From Oscillospiraceae bacterium (lineage in GTDB: Bacteria > Bacillota > Clostridia > Oscillospirales > Ruminococcaceae), in contig SFJO01000012.1 of the NCBI GenBank assembly GCA_004555865.1, positions 1 to 64,000 of the forward strand: a DNA stretch of 64,000 nucleotides. Reading direction: 5' to 3'. Below, piece after piece: positions 7,517 to 15,702 of the stretch. The translations under genes were made by a program, and so were the position numbers. The notes beneath the pieces are model-generated. The model searched no databases, was not told the origin of the DNA, and saw only the letters and a list, made by a program, of their open reading frames with translations. How positions within the stretch are numbered: position 1 is the first letter of the stretch; every line of letters begins with the position of its first letter.

Positions 7517-8854
7517 TTAATCGGCGGTCGGTTCCAGCCCGTGCAGAGACCGGCGCATGTACCCAAGGCCCACGGCATCCGCCAGCGCCCAGCCGATGGG
7601 AATGGCCATCCAGATGCCGGTTTCCCCCAGGTGCGGGGCCAGGCCATAGGCCAGCAGCACCCGGGTGCCCAGCGAGATCACGGTGAGCACCACCGACATA
7701 CCCGGCCGCTTGACCGCCCGATAATGCCCGTACAGCAAAAACAGCCAGCCGATGCCCACGTAAAACGCACCCTCGACCCGCAGGTACTGCACGCCGCTGG
7801 CGATGACCGCCGTCTCCTCTGCATTGATGAAAATGCCCATGAGCGGGGCAGCAAACAGCCACACCAGCGCCGAGATCATCACACAGAAGCCGCCGCTCAG
7901 GGCAAAACACTGCTTCATGCCCTTGCGAATGCGCCCCACATCCCCGGCGCCGTAATTCTGGGCCACAAAGGTGGAGTAAGCGTTGCCGAAGTCCTGCACC
8001 GGCAGATAGGCAAAGCTGTCGATCTTCACCGCCGCCGCGAAGGCCGCCATCACCGTGGGGCCAAAGCTGTTCACCAGCCCCTGCACCATGAGAATGCCAA
8101 AGTTCATCACCGACTGCTGCGCACAGGTGAGGGCGGACAGATTGCCGATCTCCCCCAGCATGGCCCGGTCAAAGTGCAGCTGCTCCTTTCCGGGCAGCAG
8201 CGAACGGCAGCACCGGCAGACGTACAGCCCAATGCCGATTGCCGAGGCATACTGCGCCAGAATGGTGGCGGCCGCCGCCCCGCCGATGCCCCAGCCCAAA
8301 ACCGCCACGAACAGCAAGTCCAGCCCGATGTTCAGCAGCGCCGATACCGCCAGAAACACCAGAGGAACGGTGGAATTGCCCAAAGCCCGCAGCAGGCAGG
8401 CGCAGAAATTGTAGACCGATGTGGCCACCAGCCCCAGAAAAATGATGGAAAGATAGGTGCGAATGCCGTCCCACACCGGGCCCGGCACCCGCAAAAAGAG
8501 CAGAATCCAATCAATTCCAAGGCAAACGGCCACGTTCAGCACCACCGTCACCGCCAGAATCAGCACAAACGCGTGCAGAACGGCGCTTTTCAGCTTTTGC
8601 GCATCGCCCTTGCCCTGATAGATGGAAAACAGCGCCCCGGAGCCCATGCTCAGCCCAAGAAAAATTGAGGTGAGGAAGGTCATCAGCGTGTACGCCGAGC
8701 CCACCGCCGCCAGCGCGTTGCTGCCCAGCACGTGCCCGACGATCAGCGTATCGGCAATGTTGTACAGCTGCTGCAGCAGGTTGCCCGCCATCATGGGCAG
8801 CGCAAACAGCAGAAGCGACCGGGTGATGCTTCCCCGGGTCAGATCATGGTACAA
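7517..8854 (-). CDS. MATE-family multidrug/cation antiporter
   Basis: 445 residues with about twelve membrane segments arranged as two halves. The start (TRGSITRSLLLFALPMMAGN) and the segment QQLYNIADTLIVGHVLG are typical of the DinF/NorM-type MATE family common in Clostridia. These integral membrane proteins export cationic drugs or metabolites in exchange for Na+ or H+. The start codon is TTG at 8854, chosen because GGAGGTG lies nine bases upstream and no in-frame ATG fits. It has its own promoter (8891-8919), divergent from the thioesterase gene. The substrate cannot be told from sequence. Confidence 0.93.
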   Translation of the reverse strand: MYHDLTRGSITRSLLLFALPMMAGNLLQQLYNIADTLIVGHVLGSNALAAVGSAYTLMTFLTSIFLGLSMGSGALFSIYQGKGDAQKLKSAVLHAFVLILAVTVVLNVAVCLGIDWILLFLRVPGPVWDGIRTYLSIIFLGLVATSVYNFCACLLRALGNSTVPLVFLAVSALLNIGLDLLFVAVLGWGIGGAAAATILAQYASAIGIGLYVCRCCRSLLPGKEQLHFDRAMLGEIGNLSALTCAQQSVMNFGILMVQGLVNSFGPTVMAAFAAAVKIDSFAYLPVQDFGNAYSTFVAQNYGAGDVGRIRKGMKQCFALSGGFCVMISALVWLFAAPLMGIFINAEETAVIASGVQYLRVEGAFYVGIGWLFLLYGHYRAVKRPGMSVVLTVISLGTRVLLAYGLAPHLGETGIWMAIPIGWALADAVGLGYMRRSLHGLEPTAD

Positions 8855-8890
8855 AACGAGACACCTCCGGATTATTTTGGTTCTTTATGC

Positions 8891-8919
8891 AGTATACTCC
8901 ACATACCCCTGCCACGCAA
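8891..8919 (-). promoter_or_regulatory. Promoter of the MATE gene
   Basis: Leftward TTGCGT (8914-8919), 17-bp spacer, TATACT (8891-8896). Confidence 0.65.
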
Positions 8920-8932
8920 ACCAGGCGGCCGG

Positions 8933-8961
8933 TTGTGCTACCCGGGTAAACCCGCTATAAT
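8933..8961 (+). promoter_or_regulatory. Possible promoter of the thioesterase gene
   Basis: TTGTGC (8933-8938), 17-bp spacer, TATAAT (8956-8961). A second TATAAT at about 9017-9022, closer to the gene, has no good -35 partner. Confidence 0.5.
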
Positions 8962-9077
8962 AAAATTAACAGAACCAGCAATTTTCGCGTTCTGTTATCT
9001 TATGATAATGTTTCCATTATAATAAGGTATGCCGCCCCATTCTGCCCGCCGGGCAAACCGGAAGGAGATTCACTACA

Positions 9078-9470
9078 ATGGAAGAAAAGCGCACCGAATA
9101 CAGCCTGACCTGGACCGTAACGGATGAGATGACCGCCAAGCGCATTGGCAGTGCCGGGTCGAAGATCCTCTCCACCCCCAACATGGTGGCCCTGATGGAG
9201 GACGCCGCCCTGGAACTGGCCAAAGACTATCTGGAAGAGGGCCAAACCACCGTCGGCGCCGAAATTCACTGCCGCCACCTGGCGCCCACCCCTGTGGGAA
9301 TGAAGGTAACCGCCACCGCCCGCCTGCGCAGCATGGAGCGGCGCAAGCTGTGGTTTGACATTGAGGTCAACGACGAAAAGGGCAAGTGCGGCGAAGGCTC
9401 TCACCTTCGCATCATCGTCAACTCCAAGGCCATAAGCGAAAAGGCCGCCAACAAGGCCGAGAACAGCTGA
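9078..9470 (+). CDS. Hotdog-fold thioesterase, FlK-like
   Basis: 130 residues, ATG after GGAAGGAG. It belongs to the hotdog acyl-CoA thioesterase family related to fluoroacetyl-CoA thioesterase FlK. In FlK the catalytic residues are Thr42, Glu50 and His76; here Thr33 (LSTPNM), Glu41 (LMEDAALE) and His67 (CRHLAP) keep the same spacings of 8 and 26. The likely reaction is hydrolysis of a short or toxic acyl-CoA in the cytoplasm, possibly housekeeping of stalled CoA esters. Nothing in the neighbourhood identifies the acyl group. Confidence 0.85.
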   Translation: MEEKRTEYSLTWTVTDEMTAKRIGSAGSKILSTPNMVALMEDAALELAKDYLEEGQTTVGAEIHCRHLAPTPVGMKVTATARLRSMERRKLWFDIEVNDEKGKCGEGSHLRIIVNSKAISEKAANKAENS

Positions 9471-9515
9471 GCCGCAAAGCGCCAAAGTTTGCGAAAAAGC
9501 CCCAGAAACCGCAAA

Positions 9516-9593
9516 CAGGCCGCCCTTCGGGTCGGTGAGCGGGTTCAGGTACGACTGGCCGATAAAATAGCGGGCATACGCGGTGTTGGGCGT
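9516..9593 (-). pseudogene. Remnant of a cupin / carboxymuconolactone decarboxylase-type gene
   Basis: On the minus strand about 26 codons read TPNTAYARYFIGQSYLNPLT and then DPKGG, strongly reminiscent of the segment that opens the cupin half of clostridial carboxymuconolactone-decarboxylase/cupin proteins (AYAKYFIGQSYLNPL). A stop codon (TGA) stands directly before it in frame, and the sequence after it loses the family pattern within ten codons. It is best read as a decayed fragment. The match is from memory of the family. Confidence 0.5.
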
Positions 9594-9733
9594 TCAGCCT
9601 TCCGCGGCCGTTCGCGCCTTTTGGGTGCGAACCTCATTGGATGAAGCCGCCTGCCCGAGAGATTTTTGAACGGTTTGCACTGGTATTTTTCAGCAATCTT
9701 TGCCATTGCAATTTATCCCCGCAAGGGGCACAC

Positions 9734-9781
9734 AAAAAGCGCCTCAATCACTGGAACATTCCAGTGGTTGAGGCGCTTTTT
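9734..9781. terminator. Strong bidirectional terminator hairpin
   Basis: 23-bp stem (aaaaagcgcctcaa... at 9734-9756 with ...ttgaggcgcttttt at 9759-9781) containing one G-T pair and a tiny loop, with T-runs on both strands. It can end transcripts arriving from the thioesterase side or from the spoVM/structured-RNA side. Confidence 0.85.
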
Positions 9782-9801
9782 CGTCTTGTTTGTTTTATAC
9801 T

Positions 9802-9934
9802 GGCATACGAGTCAGGTACTCGTGTATCTCCCCCTGCATTGGTAGTGCCGACCAGCAGATTGCCGTTGGCGTTCTCTGCTTCCGGTCATGCGGAGGTCTG
9901 CCTTATACGGGTCCTGCCCTTCGGCAAACCCTGA
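9802..9934. ncRNA. Candidate structured non-coding RNA (strand unresolved)
   Basis: There is no credible protein gene here, but 9813-9916 folds back on itself as one long interrupted rod. The pairs are CAGG 9813-9816 with CCTG 9913-9916, ACTC 9818-9821 with GGGT 9909-9912, GTAT 9824-9827 with ATAC 9905-9908, CTCC 9828-9831 with GGAG 9892-9895, GCAT 9836-9839 with ATGC 9888-9891, GACC 9850-9853 with GGTC 9884-9887, AGCAGA 9854-9859 with TCTGCT 9875-9880, and GCC/GGC in the apical loop. Terminator-like hairpins flank it on both sides. A TATACT box at 9796-9801 favours rightward transcription, while the 9734-9781 terminator would fit leftward transcription. I do not recognise the family; the rod shape recalls 6S RNA only loosely. 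Confidence 0.45.
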
Positions 9935-9964
9935 ATCGTCCTTTTTGCTAACGCGCACAAACCA

Positions 9965-10012
9965 ACCGCCTCCGGCGCTGAGAACGCTTCTCCGTGCCGG
10001 GGGCGGTTTTTG
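9965..10012 (+). terminator. Terminator-like hairpin between the structured region and spoVM
   Basis: 14-bp stem (9965-9978 with 9994-10007, two G-T pairs) followed by TTTTT on the + strand. On the minus strand the T-rich tail is poor, so it is a better terminator for a rightward RNA from 9802 than for spoVM. Confidence 0.6.
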
Positions 10013-10016
10013 TCGG

Positions 10017-10097
10017 TCATCCTTCTTTTTTCATCTTGAACAGAACCCTCAGCAGCCCTGCCAGACATTTGGGGCTTCGCACCACGATCACCTGCAT
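10017..10097 (-). CDS. spoVM: SpoVM-like sporulation peptide (26 aa)
   Basis: A 26-codon frame with a strong GGGAGGA ribosome site seven bases before its ATG. It begins MQVIVVRSPKCLAGLLR and ends KMKKEG. Bacillus SpoVM is also 26 residues, begins MKFYTIKLPKFLGGIVR and ends in a basic tail; the Pro-Lys pair, the small residue pair before the Leu/Ile stretch and the Arg line up. In Bacillus SpoVM is an amphipathic helix that recognises the convex forespore membrane and anchors the coat protein SpoIVA. Genomic position agrees: in Bacillus spoVM directly follows thiN in the prpC-prkC-rsgA-rpe-thiN cluster, and here it follows thiN. It lies 160 bp after thiN; an upstream TATACT box near 10163-10168 hints at a separate promoter. 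Confidence 0.85.
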   Translation of the reverse strand: MQVIVVRSPKCLAGLLRVLFKMKKEG

Positions 10098-10257
10098 CCC
10101 GTGTTCCTCCCTTCGACGTTCACCCGTCACACCGGGGCGGATGGTTTTGCTGCATCTGCCCCAGTATATCCACGTGAATACCGGTTTGTGACGGCGGGAG
10201 CGGCTTTTTGTACCGTTTCTGTCCGGCAGGACAAACCTCAACTGCCTGCTCCCCTGC

Positions 10258-10911
10258 TTACAACTCTGCGCCGTCGCCCAGGGTGGCGATCACCACAACC
10301 GGCCCCTTCGCCACCGTCAGCTCCACCTCGTCCGCAGCGAAGGCGTTGCTCACCGCAAGGGGAAAATCCGCCGTGAGGGTGCCGTTTTCCAGCGGGTACT
10401 TTGCCCCCCGGATGCACATACCCTCTGCCGTGCCCTCCAGTGGGAACAGCGAGAAATAGGTCCAGTTTTCCCGGGCAAGGCGAAGCGGCCACCCCGGCAT
10501 CAGGTACTGCACCCGGCTGCGCTCATCCTCCAGAATGGCCCGCACCCCCTGCTTTTCCAGCCACAGGCCGGTGGCGAGGTTTGCAAGCGTATGCTCCATG
10601 CGCAGGCCGCCCAGCGCGCCCAGAAGCGTCGCCTGCGCAAAGCCCTTCTCCGCGGCCAGGCGGGCCGCATAGTGGGTGTCAGTGTCATCCTTCTCACGGG
10701 GCAGCACCAGCAGCTCGCCTTCGCCCAGGCCCTCCGGCCGGCGGGAGCTGTCGAAGTCGCCCAGCACCAGATCCGGCACAAGCCCCAGCCGCCGGGCGTT
10801 GTGCCAACCAGCGTCGCAGGCGATCACATAATCGCCCGGCTGCCAGCAGCGGCGCAGTTCTTCGCTCACCGGGCAAGCGGACAAAATCAGGCAGCGATTG
10901 GTCTTTTCCAT
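10258..10911 (-). CDS. thiN: Thiamine pyrophosphokinase
   Basis: 217 residues. The enzyme transfers pyrophosphate from ATP to thiamine to make the cofactor TPP. Visible family marks are CDAGWHNA, the nucleotide/metal motif LGDFDS, the DDTDTHYA motif and LGGLRMEHTLANL (usually GGRxDHxLAN), then a C-terminal beta domain with AVSNAF where the family normally has a G.SNEF-like turn. It lies between rsgA and spoVM as in Bacillus, but rpe, which separates rsgA and thiN there, is absent. A terminator-like hairpin (10967-11025) precedes it, so it may be expressed by read-through or from its own promoter. Confidence 0.9.
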   Translation of the reverse strand: MEKTNRCLILSACPVSEELRRCWQPGDYVIACDAGWHNARRLGLVPDLVLGDFDSSRRPEGLGEGELLVLPREKDDTDTHYAARLAAEKGFAQATLLGALGGLRMEHTLANLATGLWLEKQGVRAILEDERSRVQYLMPGWPLRLARENWTYFSLFPLEGTAEGMCIRGAKYPLENGTLTADFPLAVSNAFAADEVELTVAKGPVVVIATLGDGAEL

Positions 10912-10966
10912 ACAGCTTCTCTCCTCGTTCTCTCCGGCCCGCTTCGAACCGGCGGCAGGCCGGGCT

Positions 10967-11025
10967 GTAAAAAGCCGCCGCTCAGGCAGGGCCTCGGTTC
11001 TGCCCCGCGCCTAAACGGCGGCTTT
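10967..11025 (-). terminator. Terminator-like hairpin between rsgA and thiN
   Basis: 10-bp stem aaagccgccg (10971-10980) with its complement at 11016-11025 and a long loop; leftward transcripts leave the stem through TTTTT. It probably reduces expression of thiN-spoVM relative to the upstream genes. Confidence 0.7.
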
Positions 11026-11048
11026 GTGGTTTTTGTTTTAGGGGCAGC

Positions 11049-11930
11049 TCAGCGCAGCTCCCATTCCTTCACCTGCTTGGCCTCGTCGTACATGGCGGCG
11101 TAGCTGTCGTAGCGGGTGGGCATGATCTCCCCTGCTTCCAGTGCCTGTTTGACGGCGCAGCCCTTTTCGCCCCGGTGGGCGCAGCCGGTGAACTGACACT
11201 GCCCGAAATACGGCTCGAACTCCGGGAAGGCGTGCTGAAGGTTCTCCTTCGGGATGTAGCAGGCCCGCAGGGTGTCCAGGCTGGCGAAGCCGGGGGTATC
11301 GGCCACCCGGCCGCCCAGCACCTCAAAAATCTCCACTTCCCGGGTGGTATGGCGGCCGCGGCCCAGCTTCTGGCTGATGCTGCCGGTCTGCTGGGCCAGC
11401 TCCGGGGCAAGCGCGTTCATCAGGGTGGACTTGCCCACGCCGGAGTTGCCGCAGAAGGCGCACAGCCGCCCGCCGATCCAGCCGCGCAGTTCGTCCAGCC
11501 CCGCGCCGGTTTTGTAATCCACCTTAATGAACGGAATGGGCGTTTTTTCGTAGATCTCCGCCAGGCTGTCGGCGCTGGCCAAATCGCCCTTTGTGCACAC
11601 GATCACCGGCTGAACGCCCTTATCCACCGCAATGGCGGTGAGCTTATCCAGCACCAGAGTGCTGGGTACCGGCTGCACGGTGCTGGCCACAATGAACAGC
11701 ACATCCAGGTTGGCGACAGGCGGCCGGATGAACACATTCTTGCGGGGCAGGATCTCGGCGATGACCCACTGGCCCGCCTCCTGCTCCAGCTGAACCTCAT
11801 CCCCGGCCACAGGCGTGATGTGCCGCTTGCGGAAAATGCCCTTGGCCTTGCACTCCACGATCTCCGTACCCGTCTGCACATAATAGAAGCCGCCGATGCC
11901 CTTGGTGATATAACTCATGCCCTGCCTCAT
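11049..11930 (-). CDS. rsgA: Ribosome small-subunit-dependent GTPase RsgA
   Basis: 293 residues: an N-terminal OB-fold, a circularly permuted GTPase and a zinc domain. The G motifs appear in permuted order: G4-like CTKGD near 112, G1 GNSGVGKSTLMN near 163, G3 DTPGF near 211. The zinc ligands lie in CQFTGCAHRGEKGC. RsgA acts in late 30S subunit maturation. The ATG at 11930 overlaps the prkC stop as ATGA, implying translational coupling; ATG at 11918 is an alternative. Confidence 0.95.
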   Translation of the reverse strand: MRQGMSYITKGIGGFYYVQTGTEIVECKAKGIFRKRHITPVAGDEVQLEQEAGQWVIAEILPRKNVFIRPPVANLDVLFIVASTVQPVPSTLVLDKLTAIAVDKGVQPVIVCTKGDLASADSLAEIYEKTPIPFIKVDYKTGAGLDELRGWIGGRLCAFCGNSGVGKSTLMNALAPELAQQTGSISQKLGRGRHTTREVEIFEVLGGRVADTPGFASLDTLRACYIPKENLQHAFPEFEPYFGQCQFTGCAHRGEKGCAVKQALEAGEIMPTRYDSYAAMYDEAKQVKEWELR

Positions 11931-13819
11931 TCTCCGCTGCTGGCGGAATCGCCTTCGTCGGAGCTGTTCTCGTTGTTTTCGTCTTCGCTGTCGTCTTCTT
12001 CGTCACTGTGGTCCGGCCCATGGTAGTTGCCGTCCTCGTCCCACCAGCCCTCTTCTTCGCTGCTGGCGGCCGGTTCCGGCCCGATGGAGATGGCCACATT
12101 GACGCCGCTGTTCATGCGCACCTTGCTGCCTGCGGCGGGGCTCTGATCCACAATGGTACCGGCCGGAAGGTCACTGTACGTCTCCGTCACGCTGCCGATG
12201 CGCAGATTTGCACTGCGCAGGCTGGTCACGGCGTCCTCCTGACTGCTCAGGCCGATCAGGTTGGGCACCGTGCGGTTGATGTCCACCTGCTGTTTGCTCA
12301 CATACACGATCACCTGGGCGCCGCTGGCCAGCGAGGTACCGGCCTCCGGCTCGGTGCGGATCACGGTGCCCACGGGCACGCTGTCATCCACGGTCAAGCG
12401 CTGCACCACCGAAAGCCCCTGCTCCCGCAGGGTCTCCACGGCCTGGTCCTGGCTCATGTTGGTCACGTCCTTCACCTGCACCCAGAGAGTGCCCAGGCTC
12501 ACCTTCAGGGTGACCTTCTGGCCCACCTTGACGGTGCGGGGCGGCTTGGGCGTCTGGCTGTAAATGTAGCCCTCCTCGTAATTCGAGTTGTACTCTTCCA
12601 CATAGGTGATGGAGAACTTTTTGCTGTAATCGGAATTGCCCTCCACATCGGACTTGCTCATCCCCACAAAGTCCACCAGATCCACATCCTCCCGGTTGCT
12701 GAACAGGGCGTTGGTGGAGTTGGTGAAGATCAGGTAGCACAGCACAATGGAGCCGATCAGGAACGCCATGGCCATGCCCGCCATGGCCGGGATGAAGTAG
12801 CTGCCGTTTCTGTGCTTCCGGCCCTTGCGTGGGGCGGATTTCGGGGTTGCTCTGCCCTTGCGGGCACCGGTTTCTGCCATGGTTGCTTCACTTCCTGCCT
12901 TTTTGTTCTGCTTTGCGGACCGGGCAGTGGGGCGGCCCACCGGGGTGGGGGCCGCATCGCCCAGATATTTGTACTCAAACTGAATGCTGGGGTCCTGCTT
13001 GAACCGGCGGATGGCCTCCAGCATGGCCTGGGCGCTCTGATAGCGGTCCCGATGGTCCTTGGCCATTGCCTTGCAGCAAATTTCCGAAAGGCCTGTCGGC
13101 AGGTCCGGCATCAGCTTGCTCAGAGGCACCGCCTCATCCGAGATCTGCTTGATGGCCACCGAAACCGCGCTGTTCGATTCAAACGGGAGCCTGCCCGAAA
13201 GCATCTCATACATCATCACGCCCACCGAGTAAATGTCGGTGGTGGCATCGGTGGACATTCCCTTGGCCTGCTCCGGGCTGATGTAATGCACCGAGCCGAT
13301 GGCCTTATTCCCCAGCGCATAATTTTCCGCCTGAGAGAAGCGGGCAATGCCGAAGTCCATCAGCTTGACCTGCCCATTGGACTGCAGCATGATGTTCTGC
13401 GGCTTTACGTCCCGGTGCACCACGCCCTTGCTGTGGGCATGGCTCAGTGCCTCCAGCACCTGGGTGATGAAATGCAGGGTCTCCTTCCAGGTCAGGGGGC
13501 CGCCCCGCTGCGACAGGTACTCCTTCAGCGTAATGCCGTCCACGTACTCCATCACCATGTACTGAATCTTATCCGTCACCGATACATCGTACACTTTTAC
13601 AATGCCTGGATGGTTCAGGATGGAAATGGCCTTGGATTCATTTTTGAAGCGGCGCACCATCTCTTCGCTCTCGGTGCACTCTTCCTTCAGAATTTTCACC
13701 GCGACCGTGCGCTGCTCCTTCAGGTCCATGGCCCGGTAGACGTTGGCCATGCCGCCCTCACCCACCAGCTCTTCCAGCAGGTAACGGCCGTCCAGCTTTT
13801 TACCGATCAAATTGTCCAT
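11927..13819 (-). CDS. prkC: Ser/Thr protein kinase with PASTA domains (PrkC type)
   Basis: 630 residues. Residues 10-275 form a Hanks-type kinase: glycine loop GEGGMANVY, Lys42, catalytic HRDVKPQN at 135-142 and DFG at 156-158. A basic linker leads to one membrane segment (about 342-366), then three extracellular PASTA repeats (about 379-442, 446-508 and 517-580) and an acidic tail. By family knowledge PASTA repeats sense muropeptides or lipid II, and the kinase controls cell-wall growth and spore germination. It starts one base after the prpC stop, with GGAGGGG as ribosome site, and overlaps rsgA, so kinase, phosphatase and RsgA are made together. Confidence 0.97.
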   Translation of the reverse strand: MDNLIGKKLDGRYLLEELVGEGGMANVYRAMDLKEQRTVAVKILKEECTESEEMVRRFKNESKAISILNHPGIVKVYDVSVTDKIQYMVMEYVDGITLKEYLSQRGGPLTWKETLHFITQVLEALSHAHSKGVVHRDVKPQNIMLQSNGQVKLMDFGIARFSQAENYALGNKAIGSVHYISPEQAKGMSTDATTDIYSVGVMMYEMLSGRLPFESNSAVSVAIKQISDEAVPLSKLMPDLPTGLSEICCKAMAKDHRDRYQSAQAMLEAIRRFKQDPSIQFEYKYLGDAAPTPVGRPTARSAKQNKKAGSEATMAETGARKGRATPKSAPRKGRKHRNGSYFIPAMAGMAMAFLIGSIVLCYLIFTNSTNALFSNREDVDLVDFVGMSKSDVEGNSDYSKKFSITYVEEYNSNYEEGYIYSQTPKPPRTVKVGQKVTLKVSLGTLWVQVKDVTNMSQDQAVETLREQGLSVVQRLTVDDSVPVGTVIRTEPEAGTSLASGAQVIVYVSKQQVDINRTVPNLIGLSSQEDAVTSLRSANLRIGSVTETYSDLPAGTIVDQSPAAGSKVRMNSGVNVAISIGPEPAASSEEEGWWDEDGNYHGPDHSDEEDDSEDENNENSSDEGDSASSGE

Positions 13820-13820
13820 T

Positions 13821-14561
13821 TTACCCCTCCGTAGGTTCCATGCCCAGCAGAAGCACCGTCACATTGTCGGTTCCGCCGCCTTCCAGGGCCATCTGCACCA
13901 GGCGCTCCGCCGCCGCAAAAAAGCCGGTGTTTGAAAGCGTGGCCGCAATGGCCTCGTCCGGCACCATATTGGTCAGGCCATCGGTACACAAAAGCAGCTT
14001 GTCGCCCGCTTTCAGCTCCAGCTTCTGGTACTCCGGCCGCACATCCTCCCGCACGCCCAGCGCCCGGGTGATGAGGTTTTTACCGGGATGGCTGGCGGCC
14101 TGCTCCGGCGTAATGCTGCCGGCCTCCACCAGCTGCTGCACCATGGAATGATCCCGTGTGAGCTGGGTGAGCTGCCCCTCCCGGAAAAGATACGCCCGGG
14201 AATCGCCCACATGCACAATGTGTGCCTGGCTGCCGTGCGCATAGGCGCACACGCCCGTGGTGCCCATGCCCTCGTCCTCTTCATTCTGGGCGGCGTGGTG
14301 CCAGATGCACTGGTTCATCACCTGAAAGCCGTCCATCAAAAAGGTCTCTTCCTTGCCGGGGGCCGGTTCGCCCGGATGGGCCTGCCAATAGGCCTCCATG
14401 GCATCCGCCGCCAGGTGGGCAGCCAGGCGGCCGCTGTTTGCCCCACCCATACCGTCGCACACCAAGGCCCAGGCAGAACCGTCTGCAAAGCGGACGGCCC
14501 GATAGCAATCCTGATTCTCTGCGCGCACCCGGCCAATGTCGGTTTTTGCTGTGATCTTCAT
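13821..14561 (-). CDS. prpC: PP2C-family Ser/Thr phosphatase (PrpC type)
   Basis: 246 residues from the ATG at 14561, chosen for GGGAGG seven bases upstream and because the family begins at TDIGRVRAENQD. The metal-binding aspartates are seen in VCDGMGG, LCTDGLTN and GGTDNVTVLLL. It removes phosphate from PrkC and its substrates in the cytoplasm. It follows rlmN by 101 bp and leads directly into prkC. Confidence 0.96.
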   Translation of the reverse strand: MKITAKTDIGRVRAENQDCYRAVRFADGSAWALVCDGMGGANSGRLAAHLAADAMEAYWQAHPGEPAPGKEETFLMDGFQVMNQCIWHHAAQNEEDEGMGTTGVCAYAHGSQAHIVHVGDSRAYLFREGQLTQLTRDHSMVQQLVEAGSITPEQAASHPGKNLITRALGVREDVRPEYQKLELKAGDKLLLCTDGLTNMVPDEAIAATLSNTGFFAAAERLVQMALEGGGTDNVTVLLLGMEPTEG

Positions 14562-14662
14562 CCAATTTCCTCCCTTGGGTGGAACCTTGTGCGCCTCAAA
14601 ACGCACTGTCTGGGATGGGCTTTCTCCGCAGCGCTCCGGCTGCGGGACCATTGATCGCCGGT

Positions 14663-15700
14663 TCATTCCCCGGCGCGGGCATCCTCCCGGCGCAGCTGGC
14701 CGCAGGCGGCGCTGATGTCGCTGCCCAGGCGGCGGCGCACGGTGGCGTTTACGCCAAGCTCCTCCAGCTTCTGCTGGAAGCGGCGCACATTCTCCGCATC
14801 GCTGGCGGAATAGGGGCTTCCGTCCACCGGATTGATGGGGATCAGGTTGACGTGTGCCCCCATTCCCCGGATCAGCCCGGCCAGCTGGCGGGCAATGGCC
14901 TCGGAGTCGTTCACGCCCCGCACCATGGAATACTCAAAGCTGATGCGCCGGCCGGTGGTGGTCTGATAGCGGCGGCAGGCCGCGATGAGCTGTTCCACCG
15001 GATAGGCATCGTTCACCGGCATCATGCTGCTGCGCAGTGCGTTGTTCGGCGCGTGCAGCGAGATCGACAGGGTGAGCTGCAGCTTCTCCTGAGCCAGCCG
15101 GTCGATCATGGGCACAAGGCCGCAGGTGGACAGGCTGATGTTCCGCATACCGATGTTGGCCCCTTCCGGGTGGCTGATGAGGTGCAGGAAACGCAGCACC
15201 TCCTCGTAGTTGTCCAGCGGCTCGCCGATGCCCATGAGCACAATGTGGGAGATGCGCTCTCCAATATCCCGCTGGGCGGCGTACACCTCGGCCGCAATCT
15301 CGCCCGCCATCAGGTTGCGCACCCGGCCCGCCTGGGTGGAGGCGCAGAAGCGGCACCCCATGCGGCAGCCCACCTGCGTGGACACGCACACCGTGTTGCC
15401 GTAGTGGTAGCGCATAACCACCGTTTCAATGCAGTTGCCGTCCGCCAGCTGGAACAGATACTTCACCGTGCCGTCCTTGGACTGCTGGCGGCGGCGGATC
15501 TGGGGCGCGGCGATGAACCAAGTCTCCTCCAGCCGGGCCAATAGGGCCTTGGGCTGGTCGGTCATCTGGGAAAAGGCCGTCACCTGCTTTTGGTGCAGCC
15601 AGTGAAAAATCTGCTTGGCCCGAAAGGCCGGCTGGCCCATCTCACGGACCACGCCGCCCAGCTCTTCCAGGCTCAGGGATGAAATGCACTGCTTTTCCAT
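14663..15700 (-). CDS. rlmN: 23S rRNA (adenine2503-C2)-methyltransferase / tRNA methyltransferase RlmN
   Basis: 345 residues from ATG 15700 (GGAGAAGG seven bases upstream; the long open frame before it lies within rsmB). A radical SAM enzyme: the 4Fe-4S ligands are C112, C116 and C119 in GCRMGCRFC, followed by MGIGEPLDNY. The C-terminal Cys in SDISAACGQL corresponds to the residue that becomes methylated during catalysis. It modifies 23S rRNA A2503 and tRNA A37. It begins two bases after the rsmB stop, so the two rRNA modification genes are coupled. Confidence 0.96.
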   Translation of the reverse strand: MEKQCISSLSLEELGGVVREMGQPAFRAKQIFHWLHQKQVTAFSQMTDQPKALLARLEETWFIAAPQIRRRQQSKDGTVKYLFQLADGNCIETVVMRYHYGNTVCVSTQVGCRMGCRFCASTQAGRVRNLMAGEIAAEVYAAQRDIGERISHIVLMGIGEPLDNYEEVLRFLHLISHPEGANIGMRNISLSTCGLVPMIDRLAQEKLQLTLSISLHAPNNALRSSMMPVNDAYPVEQLIAACRRYQTTTGRRISFEYSMVRGVNDSEAIARQLAGLIRGMGAHVNLIPINPVDGSPYSASDAENVRRFQQKLEELGVNATVRRRLGSDISAACGQLRREDARAGE

Positions 15701-15702
15701 GG

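Noticed and set aside
9641..9934. A 97-codon + strand frame through the terminator and structured region
   Set aside because: It crosses a 23-bp perfect-stem terminator, has no ribosome site and does not resemble a protein.
9802..9934. Identification as 6S RNA or SRP RNA
   Set aside because: The rod shape is suggestive, but the conserved SRP loop (GGAAGGAAGCAGC-type) is absent and the large central bubble expected of 6S RNA is not clear. Left as an unassigned structured RNA.
12008..13834. Open frame of about 600 codons on the + strand
   Set aside because: Antisense to prkC, which has every kinase motif.
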